From Burkholderia stabilis (lineage in GTDB: Bacteria > Pseudomonadota > Gammaproteobacteria > Burkholderiales > Burkholderiaceae): a DNA stretch of 64,000 nucleotides. Made by a program: the position numbers and the translations under genes. Each line of letters opens with the position of its first letter. Positions within the stretch are counted from its first letter, which is position 1. The notes beneath the pieces are model-generated. The model worked only from the letters and a program-made list of their open reading frames with translations. It was not told the DNA's origin and ran no database searches. The DNA lies in assembly GCF_001742165.1 (NCBI RefSeq), contig NZ_CP016443.1, forward strand, positions 1,612,001 through 1,676,000, written 5' to 3'. This document shows, in pieces, positions 7,102 to 16,099 of this stretch.

Positions 7102-10100
7102 ACCAGCTTCCGTAGTACGTTTGATAATTGACATACTGTCCATTGACCGGCACCGACGCATGCTCCCCCGTGCCGTACACATGGCCGATGGCGGCACGCG
7201 CCGCGTTCGCGTCGCCGTTCTGCACGAACTGGTTGTACGCGGCGTTGTAGGCCGGCGCATTGGCGGGATCGCCGGCGATGTGGATGTCGGGGCCGCCGTG
7301 CGTGACGATCTCGCGCTGCACCTTGATGTTGTTCATGGTCGCCGCGCCTTCGTCCGCCAGTTCGCTGTTGACGTAATTCGTCTTGGTCGAATAATCCGGC
7401 ACGCCCTGATACAGCGCGTGCCCGGTTTCGTGCGCGAGCCCCTGGACGACGGCCTGGGGATTCCCCCGTTCGCTGCCGTCGATCACGATCGTCGGCGGCT
7501 GGCCGCTCTTGTTCGTGGAGGAGCCCTGATTGGCCGGCCCGTACTGGATATGCCAGCCGTCCTTCTGCAGTTTCGCGATGTCGCGTTCGAGCGTCGGCGA
7601 CTTCGCGGCGAGTTGGTCGACGCCAGCGCCCAGCCCGGTCGCCACGGCCTTCTTCGGCGCGCCTTTCGCGTGCTTTTTCCCGTGCGCCGGGGCGGCGGCC
7701 GCCGCCCCGCCCCCTCCACCGCCGCCGCCTCCACCGCCCGCGGCGGGCGCCGCGAGATCCTGCGCGGGCGCGGCCGGGTCGGTCACCGGCACGAGCGGCG
7801 GCGATGCCGGCCCGGTCGCGCCGTCGGGATTCAGGTCGACGCTTTGCGAACCCAGCACGACCACGCGCGTGCCGTCGAGCACGATCTCCCCGTTGGCCGA
7901 CAGCGTGATCTTGGCTTTCCCGCATTCGAGCACGATCGATTGGGAGCCCTTCACATGCACGTGCTGCGTATCGGATTCGATCTGCACGGGCCCCTTCGCC
8001 TTGAGCGCCATGTGCTGTTCCTGCGCATGCAGGATCACCGCCGTCTTTGCGGTGTGCTGAATATGCTCGTCCTGCGACTGCACCGAAATCGCCTTGCGCA
8101 CGATGCTCGCGTGCTGGCCCTGCGTGACGACGTTCGTCTGGTTCGGGCCGTTCACCACCGTCACGTGATTGTTCTGGACCGTCGTGGCCATATCCTTCTG
8201 GCTGTGGATATTGACCAGTTCCTCGCCCTTCTTGTCGTGGATCACGACCTCGCAGAATCCGCCACCGCCCGGCGTGGAGTTGCTGTGAAAGCCCATCTGG
8301 TGCGCGCCGTCGGGCAACGCATAGGGCGGCGTCTGCTCGGCGTTGAACATCCGGCCGACGATGATCGGCCGATCGGGATCGCCGTTCAGGAAATCGACGA
8401 TGACTTCCTGGTTGACGCGCGGAATCGCGACGGTACCCCAGCCCCGCCCGGCCCACGGCTGCGACACGCGAATCCAGCAGGAACTCTCCTGGTCGTTCTT
8501 GCCGTAGCGGTCCCACGGAAAGTGCACCTTGATCCGGCCCATCCCGTCGGTGTGGATCTCCTGCCCCTTCGGGCCGACCACGATCGCGCTCTGCGGCCCG
8601 GGCATGACCGGCTTGTCATGCCGGCGCACCGGACGATACGGAATCTTGCTGCGGATCAGCGTCAGCGTGTTCCTGAAGCTGCCGGGCTGCGCCGACGCAT
8701 CGTCGAAATTGTTCTTCGCGTCGATCTCGAGCCCGACGACCAGGAATTGATTGTCGTCCTGCTTGGCCGGGTCGAACCAGAAGTGCCCGTCGATCTTGAA
8801 CTTGCGGCCGACCGTGAGCCCGCGGCAGCCGGATTCGCCGCGGAACACCTTGGCCTGCCATTCGAACACTTCGAGCCGGCGCTTGGCTTCCGCCTCGCCG
8901 TCGCTGGTGTCCTTGTACGCGAATGCCGAACTGCCGTCGTACACCTCGAGCTTCGGCGCGTTGCCCTGGTCGGCCAGCGTCGGCAGCTCGACGTACGGCC
9001 GGCTCTTCGGGTGCTTGTAGTCGAAGGTGTGCAGCGCGACCACGCCGGGCTGGGTTTCCCGGCTCGCCGACAGCGCGGTCAGGCGGTCCGCCTGCTGCAC
9101 GCCGCTCGCCGCGTTGTAGGTCACGACAGGATCGTGCGCCTGATCGGGGCACGACGCCGAATCGTCGGCGATCACGAGCGTGTGACCGTCCTGCCGATAT
9201 TCGAAGTAGTAGAACAGCCCATGGCGCTCGAGCAGCCGGCTGACGAAGTTCAGGTCGCTTTCCTGGAACTGGACGACGTAGTCCTCCGGCTTCGGCTCCT
9301 GCTTGATGTGCGTCTGGTAATCGACCAGCGCGCCGTAGTCGGCGAAGACCTTGCGCAGCACGTCGAGCACCGTGACCTGCTGATAGATCCGGCTGTTGAC
9401 CCGTTTGCCGAGATACCAGAGCCACGGCACCAGCTCGCCGCGATAGTGCGCGATGCCGCCATCGTTGCGCTCGAAACCGAACCGGACCAGGTAGCCGTGT
9501 ATCTGCCGTTCCGATCCGTCCTGGAGCGCGATGTTCACGGTGACGGCCTGGTTCAGCACATCCTTGAGATCGATCGACGGGTTCTGCGTGATCAGGTCGA
9601 GCGTGTAGCGGGGCATCTCCGACAGCGCTTCGCCGCCCTTGATCGCCGCGATCGACAGTGCCCGGTTGCCGGTCAGCGACGACTGCAGGCGCAGCAGCCG
9701 CGTCGTCTCGCTGAACGGCAAAACCGAGGCGTGCGTGCCGGGCTGGGCCTGCGTCTGGCCGGGCATGAAAAACTGCGGTGCGGAGGCAAGATCGGAAAGC
9801 GGTTGCCCGGCGAGCGGGTGATCGTCGACGGACGGCGCGGCAGCCGCGGATGCAGCCGGCAACGCCGACGCGGTCGCGCCCTGCAGGCCGGACAGGGCGC
9901 CGGACGCGAGCTGACCGGCGAGCGGATTCAGCATGCCGGCCGCCGGCGCGGCCATCGATGCGGCGATCTGGGCGGGACTACCGCCGGCGGCCAGCGCTTT
10001 CATCACGGCCGATGCGGTTGGCGCGATCTTGCCGGCCACGGGATTCGCCGCCGCCGCCATCTGCATCGCGCCCGAGGTCAGCGCGCCGGCAAGCGGAGAC

Positions 10101-10147
10101 GATCCCGCGGACTCGGCTATCCCGGCGATTCCTGGCAACTCTTTCAT
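7076..10147 (-). CDS. vgrG: Evolved VgrG spike protein with C-terminal HETGH (zincin-like) effector domain
   Basis: 1023 residues. The VgrG gp27/gp5-like core begins near residue 148 (TTRLLRLQSSLTGNRALS) and includes FGFERNDGGIAHYRGELVPW, GMGRIKVHFPWDRYGKND and the DUF2345 beta-helix. A poly-Gly/Ala hinge near residues 800-820 leads to a C-terminal domain with HETGH at 906-910 and acidic residues E929/E933 (ELADEGAA), compatible with a zinc metallopeptidase. An Ala/Gly-rich N-terminal extension of about 145 residues is unusual. The start at 10147 follows GAGAGGG. It heads the T6SS cassette; no T6SS core genes are in the window. Confidence 0.88.
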   Translation of the reverse strand: MKELPGIAGIAESAGSSPLAGALTSGAMQMAAAANPVAGKIAPTASAVMKALAAGGSPAQIAASMAAPAAGMLNPLAGQLASGALSGLQGATASALPAASAAAAPSVDDHPLAGQPLSDLASAPQFFMPGQTQAQPGTHASVLPFSETTRLLRLQSSLTGNRALSIAAIKGGEALSEMPRYTLDLITQNPSIDLKDVLNQAVTVNIALQDGSERQIHGYLVRFGFERNDGGIAHYRGELVPWLWYLGKRVNSRIYQQVTVLDVLRKVFADYGALVDYQTHIKQEPKPEDYVVQFQESDLNFVSRLLERHGLFYYFEYRQDGHTLVIADDSASCPDQAHDPVVTYNAASGVQQADRLTALSASRETQPGVVALHTFDYKHPKSRPYVELPTLADQGNAPKLEVYDGSSAFAYKDTSDGEAEAKRRLEVFEWQAKVFRGESGCRGLTVGRKFKIDGHFWFDPAKQDDNQFLVVGLEIDAKNNFDDASAQPGSFRNTLTLIRSKIPYRPVRRHDKPVMPGPQSAIVVGPKGQEIHTDGMGRIKVHFPWDRYGKNDQESSCWIRVSQPWAGRGWGTVAIPRVNQEVIVDFLNGDPDRPIIVGRMFNAEQTPPYALPDGAHQMGFHSNSTPGGGGFCEVVIHDKKGEELVNIHSQKDMATTVQNNHVTVVNGPNQTNVVTQGQHASIVRKAISVQSQDEHIQHTAKTAVILHAQEQHMALKAKGPVQIESDTQHVHVKGSQSIVLECGKAKITLSANGEIVLDGTRVVVLGSQSVDLNPDGATGPASPPLVPVTDPAAPAQDLAAPAAGGGGGGGGGGGAAAAAPAHGKKHAKGAPKKAVATGLGAGVDQLAAKSPTLERDIAKLQKDGWHIQYGPANQGSSTNKSGQPPTIVIDGSERGNPQAVVQGLAHETGHALYQGVPDYSTKTNYVNSELADEGAATMNNIKVQREIVTHGGPDIHIAGDPANAPAYNAAYNQFVQNGDANAARAAIGHVYGTGEHASVPVNGQYVNYQTYYGSWYDRNYPSH

Positions 10148-10965
10148 GGGCCCTCTCGCTTTCTATTCTCGTCACCACGACGCATGCGGCGCGGTTTTAC
10201 TACATATCGATGTCCGAAATATTAATTTCGAAATGCATCTTCGACGGGACACTCTTCACGGCTTTTTTGTCATGCCTGCAATCGCGTTCGCCAACCGGCG
10301 GACATTCGAGAAAATCAGTATTTTCCGCGGCCTGTTTGTTTTTTTCTGGGCGGCGAATCGCTGTCCATCACGACAGGCGGCGCCATCATAACGGCATGTT
10401 TCAGGCGAGTCCATACCTGTCAAATAGCATGTTCACTCGAATATTTCCGGCTGACCGGCCGCGCCTTCCCATCGTTGCCTGCCGCGACACAATACGAGTA
10501 ATTTTGACATTGCTGCCGCGCAATACGGGATAAATTACCGATATGCCAGATAACCGCATGCCGGTGATTTAAAAACAAATCCTTTCGTGAAAAAGCGCAA
10601 CGTCGCCGCGCTTCACGTACTTTCTTAAGTTCCGGCATTGTCGAACACGCAATCGGGTTTCACGGGCCTCTTTTCGCGCGCGCGATTTACGCGTTTCGGG
10701 AATGCGCCCGATCCGATTTTCGCTGCCGAATATGTCGCCTTGCGGTACGACGCTCATGAAGCCCGATACGTACCCCGGGCAAAGGGCAGCGCGCCGCGCA
10801 ACCCCGATGCGCCGCCGGCTTGGCGGCAAGAATCGCCGTTTCCGCGCGCCGCGGACAACCGTCCGGCGTACGCGCGGCCATCGGGGGTATCCTTGGGCTC
10901 TGAATGGCTCGTGCATCGCTCCGAAAGCGGCCCGTCCGCCCAACCACCCTATCTCGCCACCCTCC
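10148..10965. other. Intergenic region between vgrG and the FAD oxidoreductase
   Basis: About 800 bases with no convincing gene. The part next to vgrG (10190-10440) is notably AT-richer than the flanks and presumably holds the vgrG promoter; it contains CGAAAT-ATTA-ATTTCG at 10215-10230. A plus-strand TTGACA at 10504-10509 with a GATAAA at 10529-10534 could be a weak promoter (19-base spacer), but no gene follows within 400 bases. Confidence 0.4.
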
Positions 10966-12207
10966 ATGGATTTCGACGTCATCGTTCTGGGCGCAGGCAT
11001 CGTCGGCGTCTCCGCCGCGCTGCACCTGCAGGATCGCGGCCACAAGGTCGCCCTCGTCGATCGCGGCCCGCCCGGCGAAGGCACCAGCTTCGGCAACGCG
11101 GGGCTGATCGAGCGCTCGTCGGTCGAACCGTATCCGTTCCCGCGCAGCCCATTCACGCTGATGCGCTACGCGCTGAACCGCTCGACCGATCTCTACTGGC
11201 ACAGCGCGTCGCTGCCTGCGTTCGCGCCGTGGCTCGCCCGTTTCTGGTGGGAATCGGCGCCGCTGCGTCATGCGGCGGCGTCGCGCGACATGCTGCCGCT
11301 GATCGAGCGCTGCATCGTCGAGCACGACGCGCTGATCGCGCGGGCCGGCGCCGGCGCGCTCATCCGCGCGAACGGCTGGCTCGAAGCCTTCCGCACGCCG
11401 GCCGCGTTCGAACGCGGCGTGGCCGAAGCCGGCCTCACCGCGCGCCGTCACGGGCTCGGCATTACGCCGCTCGACGCGGCCGCGCTGCTCGCGCACGAAC
11501 CGAGCCTCGCGCCCGGCTTCTGCGGCGCGCTGCACTGGCTCGATCCGAAAAGCGTCGTCGATCCGTCCGAGCTCGTCAAAGCGTACGCACAGCTCTTCGT
11601 GCAAGGCGGCGGCACGCTGCTCACCGGCGACGCCGCGAGCCTCGACGCGCTGTCGCCCGGCTGGCAGGTCACGACGCAGGACGGCACGGCCGCCGCGCCG
11701 TCCGTCGTCGTCGCGCTCGGCCCGTGGTCGGACACGGTGTTCGGCAAGTTCGGCTACAAGATTCCGCTGCGCGAAAAGCGCGGCTATCACATGCACTACG
11801 CGCCGTCCGCGCGCGGCATGCCGTCGGCGCCGATCGTCGATCGCGAATACGGGTACGTGATCGCGCCGATGCGGCGCGGGCTGCGGCTGACGACCGGCGT
11901 CGAGATCGCGCGGCGCGGCCTGCCGCCGACCGGCGTGCAGCTCGAACGCGCGGAACGCATCGCGCGGCCCGTGTTCGGCTTCGGCGAGCGGCTCGACCCG
12001 CAGCCGTGGCTCGGCTTCCGGCCGTGCACGCCCGACATGCGCCCGGTGATCGGCCCCGCGCCCGCGCATCGCGGGCTGTGGTTCGCGTTCGGGCACAACC
12101 ATCACGGGCTGACGCTCGGCCCCGTCACTGGCCGCCTGCTGGCCGAGATGATGACCGGCGAAACGCCGTTCACCGATCCCGCGCCCTATCGCGCCGACCG
12201 CTTCTGA
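10966..12207 (+). CDS. FAD-dependent oxidoreductase (DAO / D-amino-acid dehydrogenase-like)
   Basis: 413 residues starting MDFDVIVLGAGIVGVSAALH, the Rossmann dinucleotide-binding GxGxxG motif. It continues GTSFGNAGLI, and the C-terminal part has TPDMRPVIGPAP and GLWFAFGHNHHGLTLGP, typical of the DAO superfamily and closest in layout to the D-amino-acid dehydrogenase small subunit (DadA). The family oxidises amines or D-amino acids to imines, passing electrons to quinone or oxygen. The ATG at 10966 starts directly at the nucleotide-binding motif. It converges on the gntR gene at 12233; substrate and regulation are not clear. Confidence 0.82.
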   Translation: MDFDVIVLGAGIVGVSAALHLQDRGHKVALVDRGPPGEGTSFGNAGLIERSSVEPYPFPRSPFTLMRYALNRSTDLYWHSASLPAFAPWLARFWWESAPLRHAAASRDMLPLIERCIVEHDALIARAGAGALIRANGWLEAFRTPAAFERGVAEAGLTARRHGLGITPLDAAALLAHEPSLAPGFCGALHWLDPKSVVDPSELVKAYAQLFVQGGGTLLTGDAASLDALSPGWQVTTQDGTAAAPSVVVALGPWSDTVFGKFGYKIPLREKRGYHMHYAPSARGMPSAPIVDREYGYVIAPMRRGLRLTTGVEIARRGLPPTGVQLERAERIARPVFGFGERLDPQPWLGFRPCTPDMRPVIGPAPAHRGLWFAFGHNHHGLTLGPVTGRLLAEMMTGETPFTDPAPYRADRF

Positions 12208-12232
12208 AGGTTCGAGGTGTGAATGCGCGCGC

Positions 12233-12994
12233 TCAGTCGAGCGCGCGGCCGAAGATGCGGATCACTTCGTCGAGATGCTCGGCCATCGCGCGGCGCGCGG
12301 CCTCCGGGTCGCGCGCGCGGATCGCGTCGAGGATCGCGCGGTGTTCGAGTTCCGACCGGTGCGGCATGTCGTTCGGCATGTACAGCGATTGCAGCCGCTG
12401 GAACATCAGGTCGTACTTGTGCGCGAGCAACTGCTTGATCATCAGCGCGTACGCGGGGTTGTCGCTCGCTTCCGCGATGCGGATATGGAACAGCCGGTCG
12501 CCCGGGTGCGTGAGCGAGCCGCTGCGGTTGTCTTCCTGGTTGCGCAGGAATGCGTCGTGAATCCCTTCGATCTGCGCGTCCGAGCCGTGTTTCGCGGCGA
12601 GCGATGCGGCTTCCGGCTCGATCAGCCGGCGCGCCTGCAACAGCGCGAACGGCGGGATTTCGGTGTCGAGATCGAGCGCGATGCCGAGTTCGGGATCGAT
12701 CTCGACGATCGTGAAGGGCGCGGCCTTCGCATCGGGTTCGGGCTCGGGCGCGGCAGCCGCTTCGGGATGGCGCACCTTCACGCCGTCGCCGACGCGCACG
12801 CTGACGAGCCCGCTCACTTCGAGCGCGATCAGCGCCTCGCGCACCGACGTGCGCGACACGCCGAACTGTTCGGCCAGTTCGCGCTCGGGCGGCAGATAGC
12901 TGCCCGGCGGGAAATCGCCGGACTCGATCATCGCACTGAGCTTGTCGGCGATCTGCTGGTAAAGGCGGCGGTTCTGAATCGGCTGGATGGACAT
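12233..12994 (-). CDS. GntR-family (FCD) transcriptional regulator, probable L-fucose operon regulator
   Basis: 253 residues. An N-terminal winged helix-turn-helix (ERELAEQFGVSRTSVREALI) is followed by an all-helical FCD ligand-binding domain (about 95-240) with the metal-type histidines in DRLFHIRIAEAS and MAEHLDEVIRIF. FCD regulators usually respond to sugar acids. It is the last gene on the strand of the fucose operon, 68 bases after the lactonase gene. An inverted repeat in that gap (13026-13051) may be an autoregulatory operator. Its role as fucose regulator is an inference from position. Confidence 0.88.
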   Translation of the reverse strand: MSIQPIQNRRLYQQIADKLSAMIESGDFPPGSYLPPERELAEQFGVSRTSVREALIALEVSGLVSVRVGDGVKVRHPEAAAAPEPEPDAKAAPFTIVEIDPELGIALDLDTEIPPFALLQARRLIEPEAASLAAKHGSDAQIEGIHDAFLRNQEDNRSGSLTHPGDRLFHIRIAEASDNPAYALMIKQLLAHKYDLMFQRLQSLYMPNDMPHRSELEHRAILDAIRARDPEAARRAMAEHLDEVIRIFGRALD

Positions 12995-13025
12995 ACGTTG
13001 ATGCAGGTGATCGGTTGCATTGCGA

Positions 13026-13051
13026 ACGGTCTGACGAATCGGGCAGACCGT
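13026..13051. promoter_or_regulatory. Inverted repeat upstream of gntR (possible operator)
   Basis: ACGGTCTG (13026-13033) and CAGACCGT (13044-13051) form an 8-bp perfect inverted repeat with a 10-base spacer, between the lactonase stop and the gntR start. A TATAAAAT-like string on the minus strand lies just upstream, overlapping the lactonase stop, so a separate gntR promoter is possible. There is no T tract, so this does not look like a terminator. Confidence 0.45.
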
Positions 13052-13062
13052 CCGCGCCTATT

Positions 13063-13953
13063 TTATATGCCGCGCTTCGTCTCGCCCGGCACCACGTAAC
13101 AACGCGCGGCGGTGCCGCCCCACAGCGCGTTGCGCTCGGCCGGCGACAGCCGCGCTTCGGCCCAGCGCTCGACCAGCGACGCGACCTCGTCATACGACGC
13201 GGCAAGCAAACACACGGGCCAGTCCGATCCGAACATCAGCCGCTGCGGGCCGAACGCGTCGAGCGCCGCGTCGAGGCATTGCTCGATGTGCCGGATATCC
13301 TGCGCGCGCAACCCGCGCCGCCAGTCGGTTTCGGTCACGAGCCCCGACAGCTTGCACGCGACGTGCGGCATCGCGCCCAGCTCGCGCAGCGAAGCGCGCC
13401 AGCGCGCGAGCGCCGTGTCGTCGCGATCGAATTCGGCGAGCGCGGGCTTGCCGGCATGATCGAGCACGAGCCAGTGCGCGTCGTGCCGCGCGCAGAACGC
13501 GCGCACGTCGGGCAACTGGCGTTCGAACACGAGCACGTCGTACACGTAATCGTTCGCCTGCAACCACGCGACACCGCGATTGAACGCCGGGTCCGCGACG
13601 AACGCGCCGGCATCGGCTTCGTCCTGCACCTGATGCCGAAAGCCGCGCAGCTTCGGGCTGGCCCATTCCGCGACGCGCTCCGCGAGCTGCGGCGCGCCGA
13701 GATCCTCCCAGCCGACCACCGCCGCGATGCGCGCGTCGTCGCGTGCGAGGTCGAGCAGGAATGCCGTCTCGTCGCGCCCGGCGCGCGCCTGCACCGCGAT
13801 CGATGCACCGAGCGCCTGCGCGTGCATCAGCGGCCGCAGCGCGTCGGGCAGGTAGTCGCGCGCGAGCACGCCCATGCCGGGGCCGATCCACGGATAGTCG
13901 GCCGCGCGATAACGCCAGAAGTGCTGATGGGAATCGATGCGCACTGCGCCCAT
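13063..13953 (-). CDS. L-fucono-1,5-lactonase (amidohydrolase_2, COG3618)
   Basis: 296 residues of the COG3618 amidohydrolase family. The start MGAVRIDSHQHFWRY carries the HxH metal motif; LVLDHAGKPAL and LMFGSDWPVCLLAASYDEV supply the His and the catalytic Asp. COG3618 includes the L-fucono-1,5-lactonase known from Burkholderia multivorans. Hydrolysis of L-fuconolactone to L-fuconate is the second step of the oxidative L-fucose route, and all other steps are encoded in this cluster. The start at 13953 is set by the family N-terminus. Confidence 0.85.
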   Translation of the reverse strand: MGAVRIDSHQHFWRYRAADYPWIGPGMGVLARDYLPDALRPLMHAQALGASIAVQARAGRDETAFLLDLARDDARIAAVVGWEDLGAPQLAERVAEWASPKLRGFRHQVQDEADAGAFVADPAFNRGVAWLQANDYVYDVLVFERQLPDVRAFCARHDAHWLVLDHAGKPALAEFDRDDTALARWRASLRELGAMPHVACKLSGLVTETDWRRGLRAQDIRHIEQCLDAALDAFGPQRLMFGSDWPVCLLAASYDEVASLVERWAEARLSPAERNALWGGTAARCYVVPGETKRGI

Positions 13954-14018
13954 GGTGTCCTCGTGTTCGATCGCCGCGGAGGCGGCTTGCGACGCCGCCG
14001 CGCAACGCAACGCTACGT

Positions 14019-14960
14019 TCAGTCGTACAACACCGCCGCAATCTTCGGATCGTCGATATTGGTCTTGTCGTACCAGTAGAAACCGGTATCGATGACCTTC
14101 GGCAGCTTCTCGCCCTTGATCGCCTTCACGGCCGCCTCGACCGTCTTGTAGCCGATCCCGATCGGGTTCTGCGTGATCGCGCCGGCCATCAGCCCGCTGC
14201 GGATCGCATCCTTCTGCTGCTTGCCCGAATCGTAGCCGACGATCACGACCTTGCGCTTCATCTCGCGCACGCCGTTGACCACGCCGATCGCCGAGCCTTC
14301 GTTGGTGCCGAACAGCCCCTTGAGCTTCGGATACGCCTGCAGGATCGACTTCGTCACCTCGGTCGATTTCAGCTGATCGCCTTCGCCGTACTGCACGGTC
14401 ACGACCTGCACCTTCGGGTGCGCCGCTTTCATCCGTTCGAGAAAACCGTCGCGGCGGTCGATGCCGGTGCGGCTCGTCTGGTCGTGCGCGACCACGGCCA
14501 CCTCGCCTTCGTCGCCGATCAGCGCGGCGAGCTTGTCGGCGGCGAGCGATGCGGCGGCCTTGTTGTTGGTCGCGGCGGTCGTCACCGGAATGTCGCTGTC
14601 GACGCCCGAGTCGAACGCGATCACCGGGATCTTCTCGGCCTGCGCCTTCTTCAGCAGCGGCAGCGCGGCCTTGCTGTCGAGCGCCGCGAAGCCGAGCGCG
14701 GCCGGTTTCTTCGCGATCGCGGCGGACAGCATGTCGATCTGCTTGTCGACCATCGCCTCGGTTTCGGGGCCTTCGAACGTCACCTTCACCTTGTAGTCCT
14801 TCGCGGCCTGCTGCGCGCCCGATTTCACGGCCTGCCAGAACTGATGCTGGAAGCCCTTCGAGATCAGCGGGATGTAGGTTTCCTGCGCCTGCGCGCCGGC
14901 CGTGACGCCGACGGCGAACGTCAGCCCGACGATCGCGTTCAACACCTTGCTCCTGATCAC
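14019..14960 (-). CDS. Sugar ABC transporter periplasmic substrate-binding protein (L-fucose cluster)
   Basis: 313 residues. A GTG start at 14960 is chosen because AAGGAG sits 7 bases upstream and it gives a complete Sec signal peptide (SKVLNAIVGLTFAVGVTAGA, cleavage near AQA-QE). The mature protein is a type I sugar-binding protein (peripla_BP_4, RbsB-like): ETYIPLISKGFQHQFWQAV, PVIAFDSGVDSD, VVIVGYDSGKQQ. It lies with permease and ATPase genes on the same strand. The substrate is inferred to be L-fucose from the enzymes around it. Confidence 0.88.
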   Translation of the reverse strand: MIRSKVLNAIVGLTFAVGVTAGAQAQETYIPLISKGFQHQFWQAVKSGAQQAAKDYKVKVTFEGPETEAMVDKQIDMLSAAIAKKPAALGFAALDSKAALPLLKKAQAEKIPVIAFDSGVDSDIPVTTAATNNKAAASLAADKLAALIGDEGEVAVVAHDQTSRTGIDRRDGFLERMKAAHPKVQVVTVQYGEGDQLKSTEVTKSILQAYPKLKGLFGTNEGSAIGVVNGVREMKRKVVIVGYDSGKQQKDAIRSGLMAGAITQNPIGIGYKTVEAAVKAIKGEKLPKVIDTGFYWYDKTNIDDPKIAAVLYD

Positions 14961-15040
14961 TTCGCGTCTCCTTTTTTCGTATCGAATGGAATGCCGGCCG
15001 AAACCGGCGGTGAAGCGCATGCCTGCATCGGTCGCGTCGG

Positions 15041-16078
15041 TCAGCGGCGCCGCCGGCGCAGGATGTCGACGTAGACGGCGAGAATGATGATCACGCCCGT
15101 CACGACCGTCTGCCATTCCTGCGCGACCGACATGATGCGCAGGCCGTTCGTCAGCACGCTCATGATGAACGCGCCGATGATGGTGCCGACGATGCTGCCC
15201 GCGCCGCCGGACAGCGACGTGCCGCCGATCACGACGGCCGCGATCGCATCGAGCTCGTAGCCCTGCCCGAGCGCGGGCTGCGCGGAATTCAGCCGCGACG
15301 CGATCAGCAACCCGGCGATCCCGCACACCGCGCCGCTGAACGTGTAGACGGCGATCTTCCACGCGTCGACGTTCACGCCGGACAGCCGCAGCGCTTCCTC
15401 GTTGCTGCCGAGCGCGAACGTGTAGCGGCCGAAGATCGTCCGGTTCAGCACGATCGACGCGCCGATCGCGACGAGGAACAGGATCAGCACCGCGTTCGGG
15501 ATCGGCAGCGCGGGGATCAGAGTGCCGATCAGCGAATCCTGCGCGATCGACGTGAAGCCCGGCGTGTCGTTGAAGTAGATCGGCCGCGTGCCCGAGATCA
15601 CGAGCGACAGCCCCTTGAGCAGCATCATCATGCCGAGCGTCGCGATGAACGGCGGCACCTTCATCTTCGCGATCACGAAGCCCGACACGCTGCCCGACAG
15701 CGCGCCGAACAACAGCGCGGCCAGGATCCCGAGCGGCAGCGGCATCCCCCATTTCGTGAGCACGACGCCGGCCATCACCGCGCAGAACGTCATCAGCGTG
15801 CCGACCGACAGGTCGATGCCCGACGTGATGATCACGTAGGTGCATGCAACGGCGAGCACGCCGTTCACGGCCGTGGCCTGCAGGATCGACACGAGGTTGT
15901 CGACTTCGAGGAAGTTCGGCGACGCGATGCTGAAGAACACGATCAGTAGCACGAGGCTCGCGAACGCGAGCAGCTTCTGCCGCGCGGCGGGGTTGAAGAA
16001 GCGCGACTTCAGGCTCGATGCGGCGGCCGGCGTATCGCCGGACGCGAGGGGCGGAACGGGATGCGTATCGTTGGACAT
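15041..16078 (-). CDS. Sugar ABC transporter permease (RbsC-like)
   Basis: 345 residues with about ten hydrophobic segments of the BPD_transp_2 family: VNGVLAVACTYVIITSGIDL, SVGTLMTFCAVMAG, and the late cytoplasmic loop LDAIAAVVIGGTSLSGGAGS that couples to the ATPase. It forms the inner-membrane channel of the importer with the ATPase gene 21 bases upstream and the binding protein 80 bases downstream. The start MSNDTHPVP at 16078 leaves a short cytoplasmic tail before the first helix. Confidence 0.9.
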   Translation of the reverse strand: MSNDTHPVPPLASGDTPAAASSLKSRFFNPAARQKLLAFASLVLLIVFFSIASPNFLEVDNLVSILQATAVNGVLAVACTYVIITSGIDLSVGTLMTFCAVMAGVVLTKWGMPLPLGILAALLFGALSGSVSGFVIAKMKVPPFIATLGMMMLLKGLSLVISGTRPIYFNDTPGFTSIAQDSLIGTLIPALPIPNAVLILFLVAIGASIVLNRTIFGRYTFALGSNEEALRLSGVNVDAWKIAVYTFSGAVCGIAGLLIASRLNSAQPALGQGYELDAIAAVVIGGTSLSGGAGSIVGTIIGAFIMSVLTNGLRIMSVAQEWQTVVTGVIIILAVYVDILRRRRR

Positions 16079-16099
16079 GATCGAATGAACGTGTGCGAT

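Noticed and set aside
7690..7745. Frameshift or assembly slip in the poly-glycine tract of vgrG
   Set aside because: The frame is continuous through the tract into a coherent C-terminal domain and the overlapping downstream gene, so it looks like a genuine hinge.
6980..10225. Open frame of about 1080 codons antisense to vgrG and the lipoprotein gene
   Set aside because: Low-complexity Arg/Val/Leu-rich sequence without motifs; it is the shadow of vgrG codon bias.
10569..11156. A 195-codon minus-strand frame in the gap before the FAD oxidoreductase
   Set aside because: Half of it is antisense to the oxidoreductase; the residue composition is that of non-coding high-GC sequence and there is no ribosome site.
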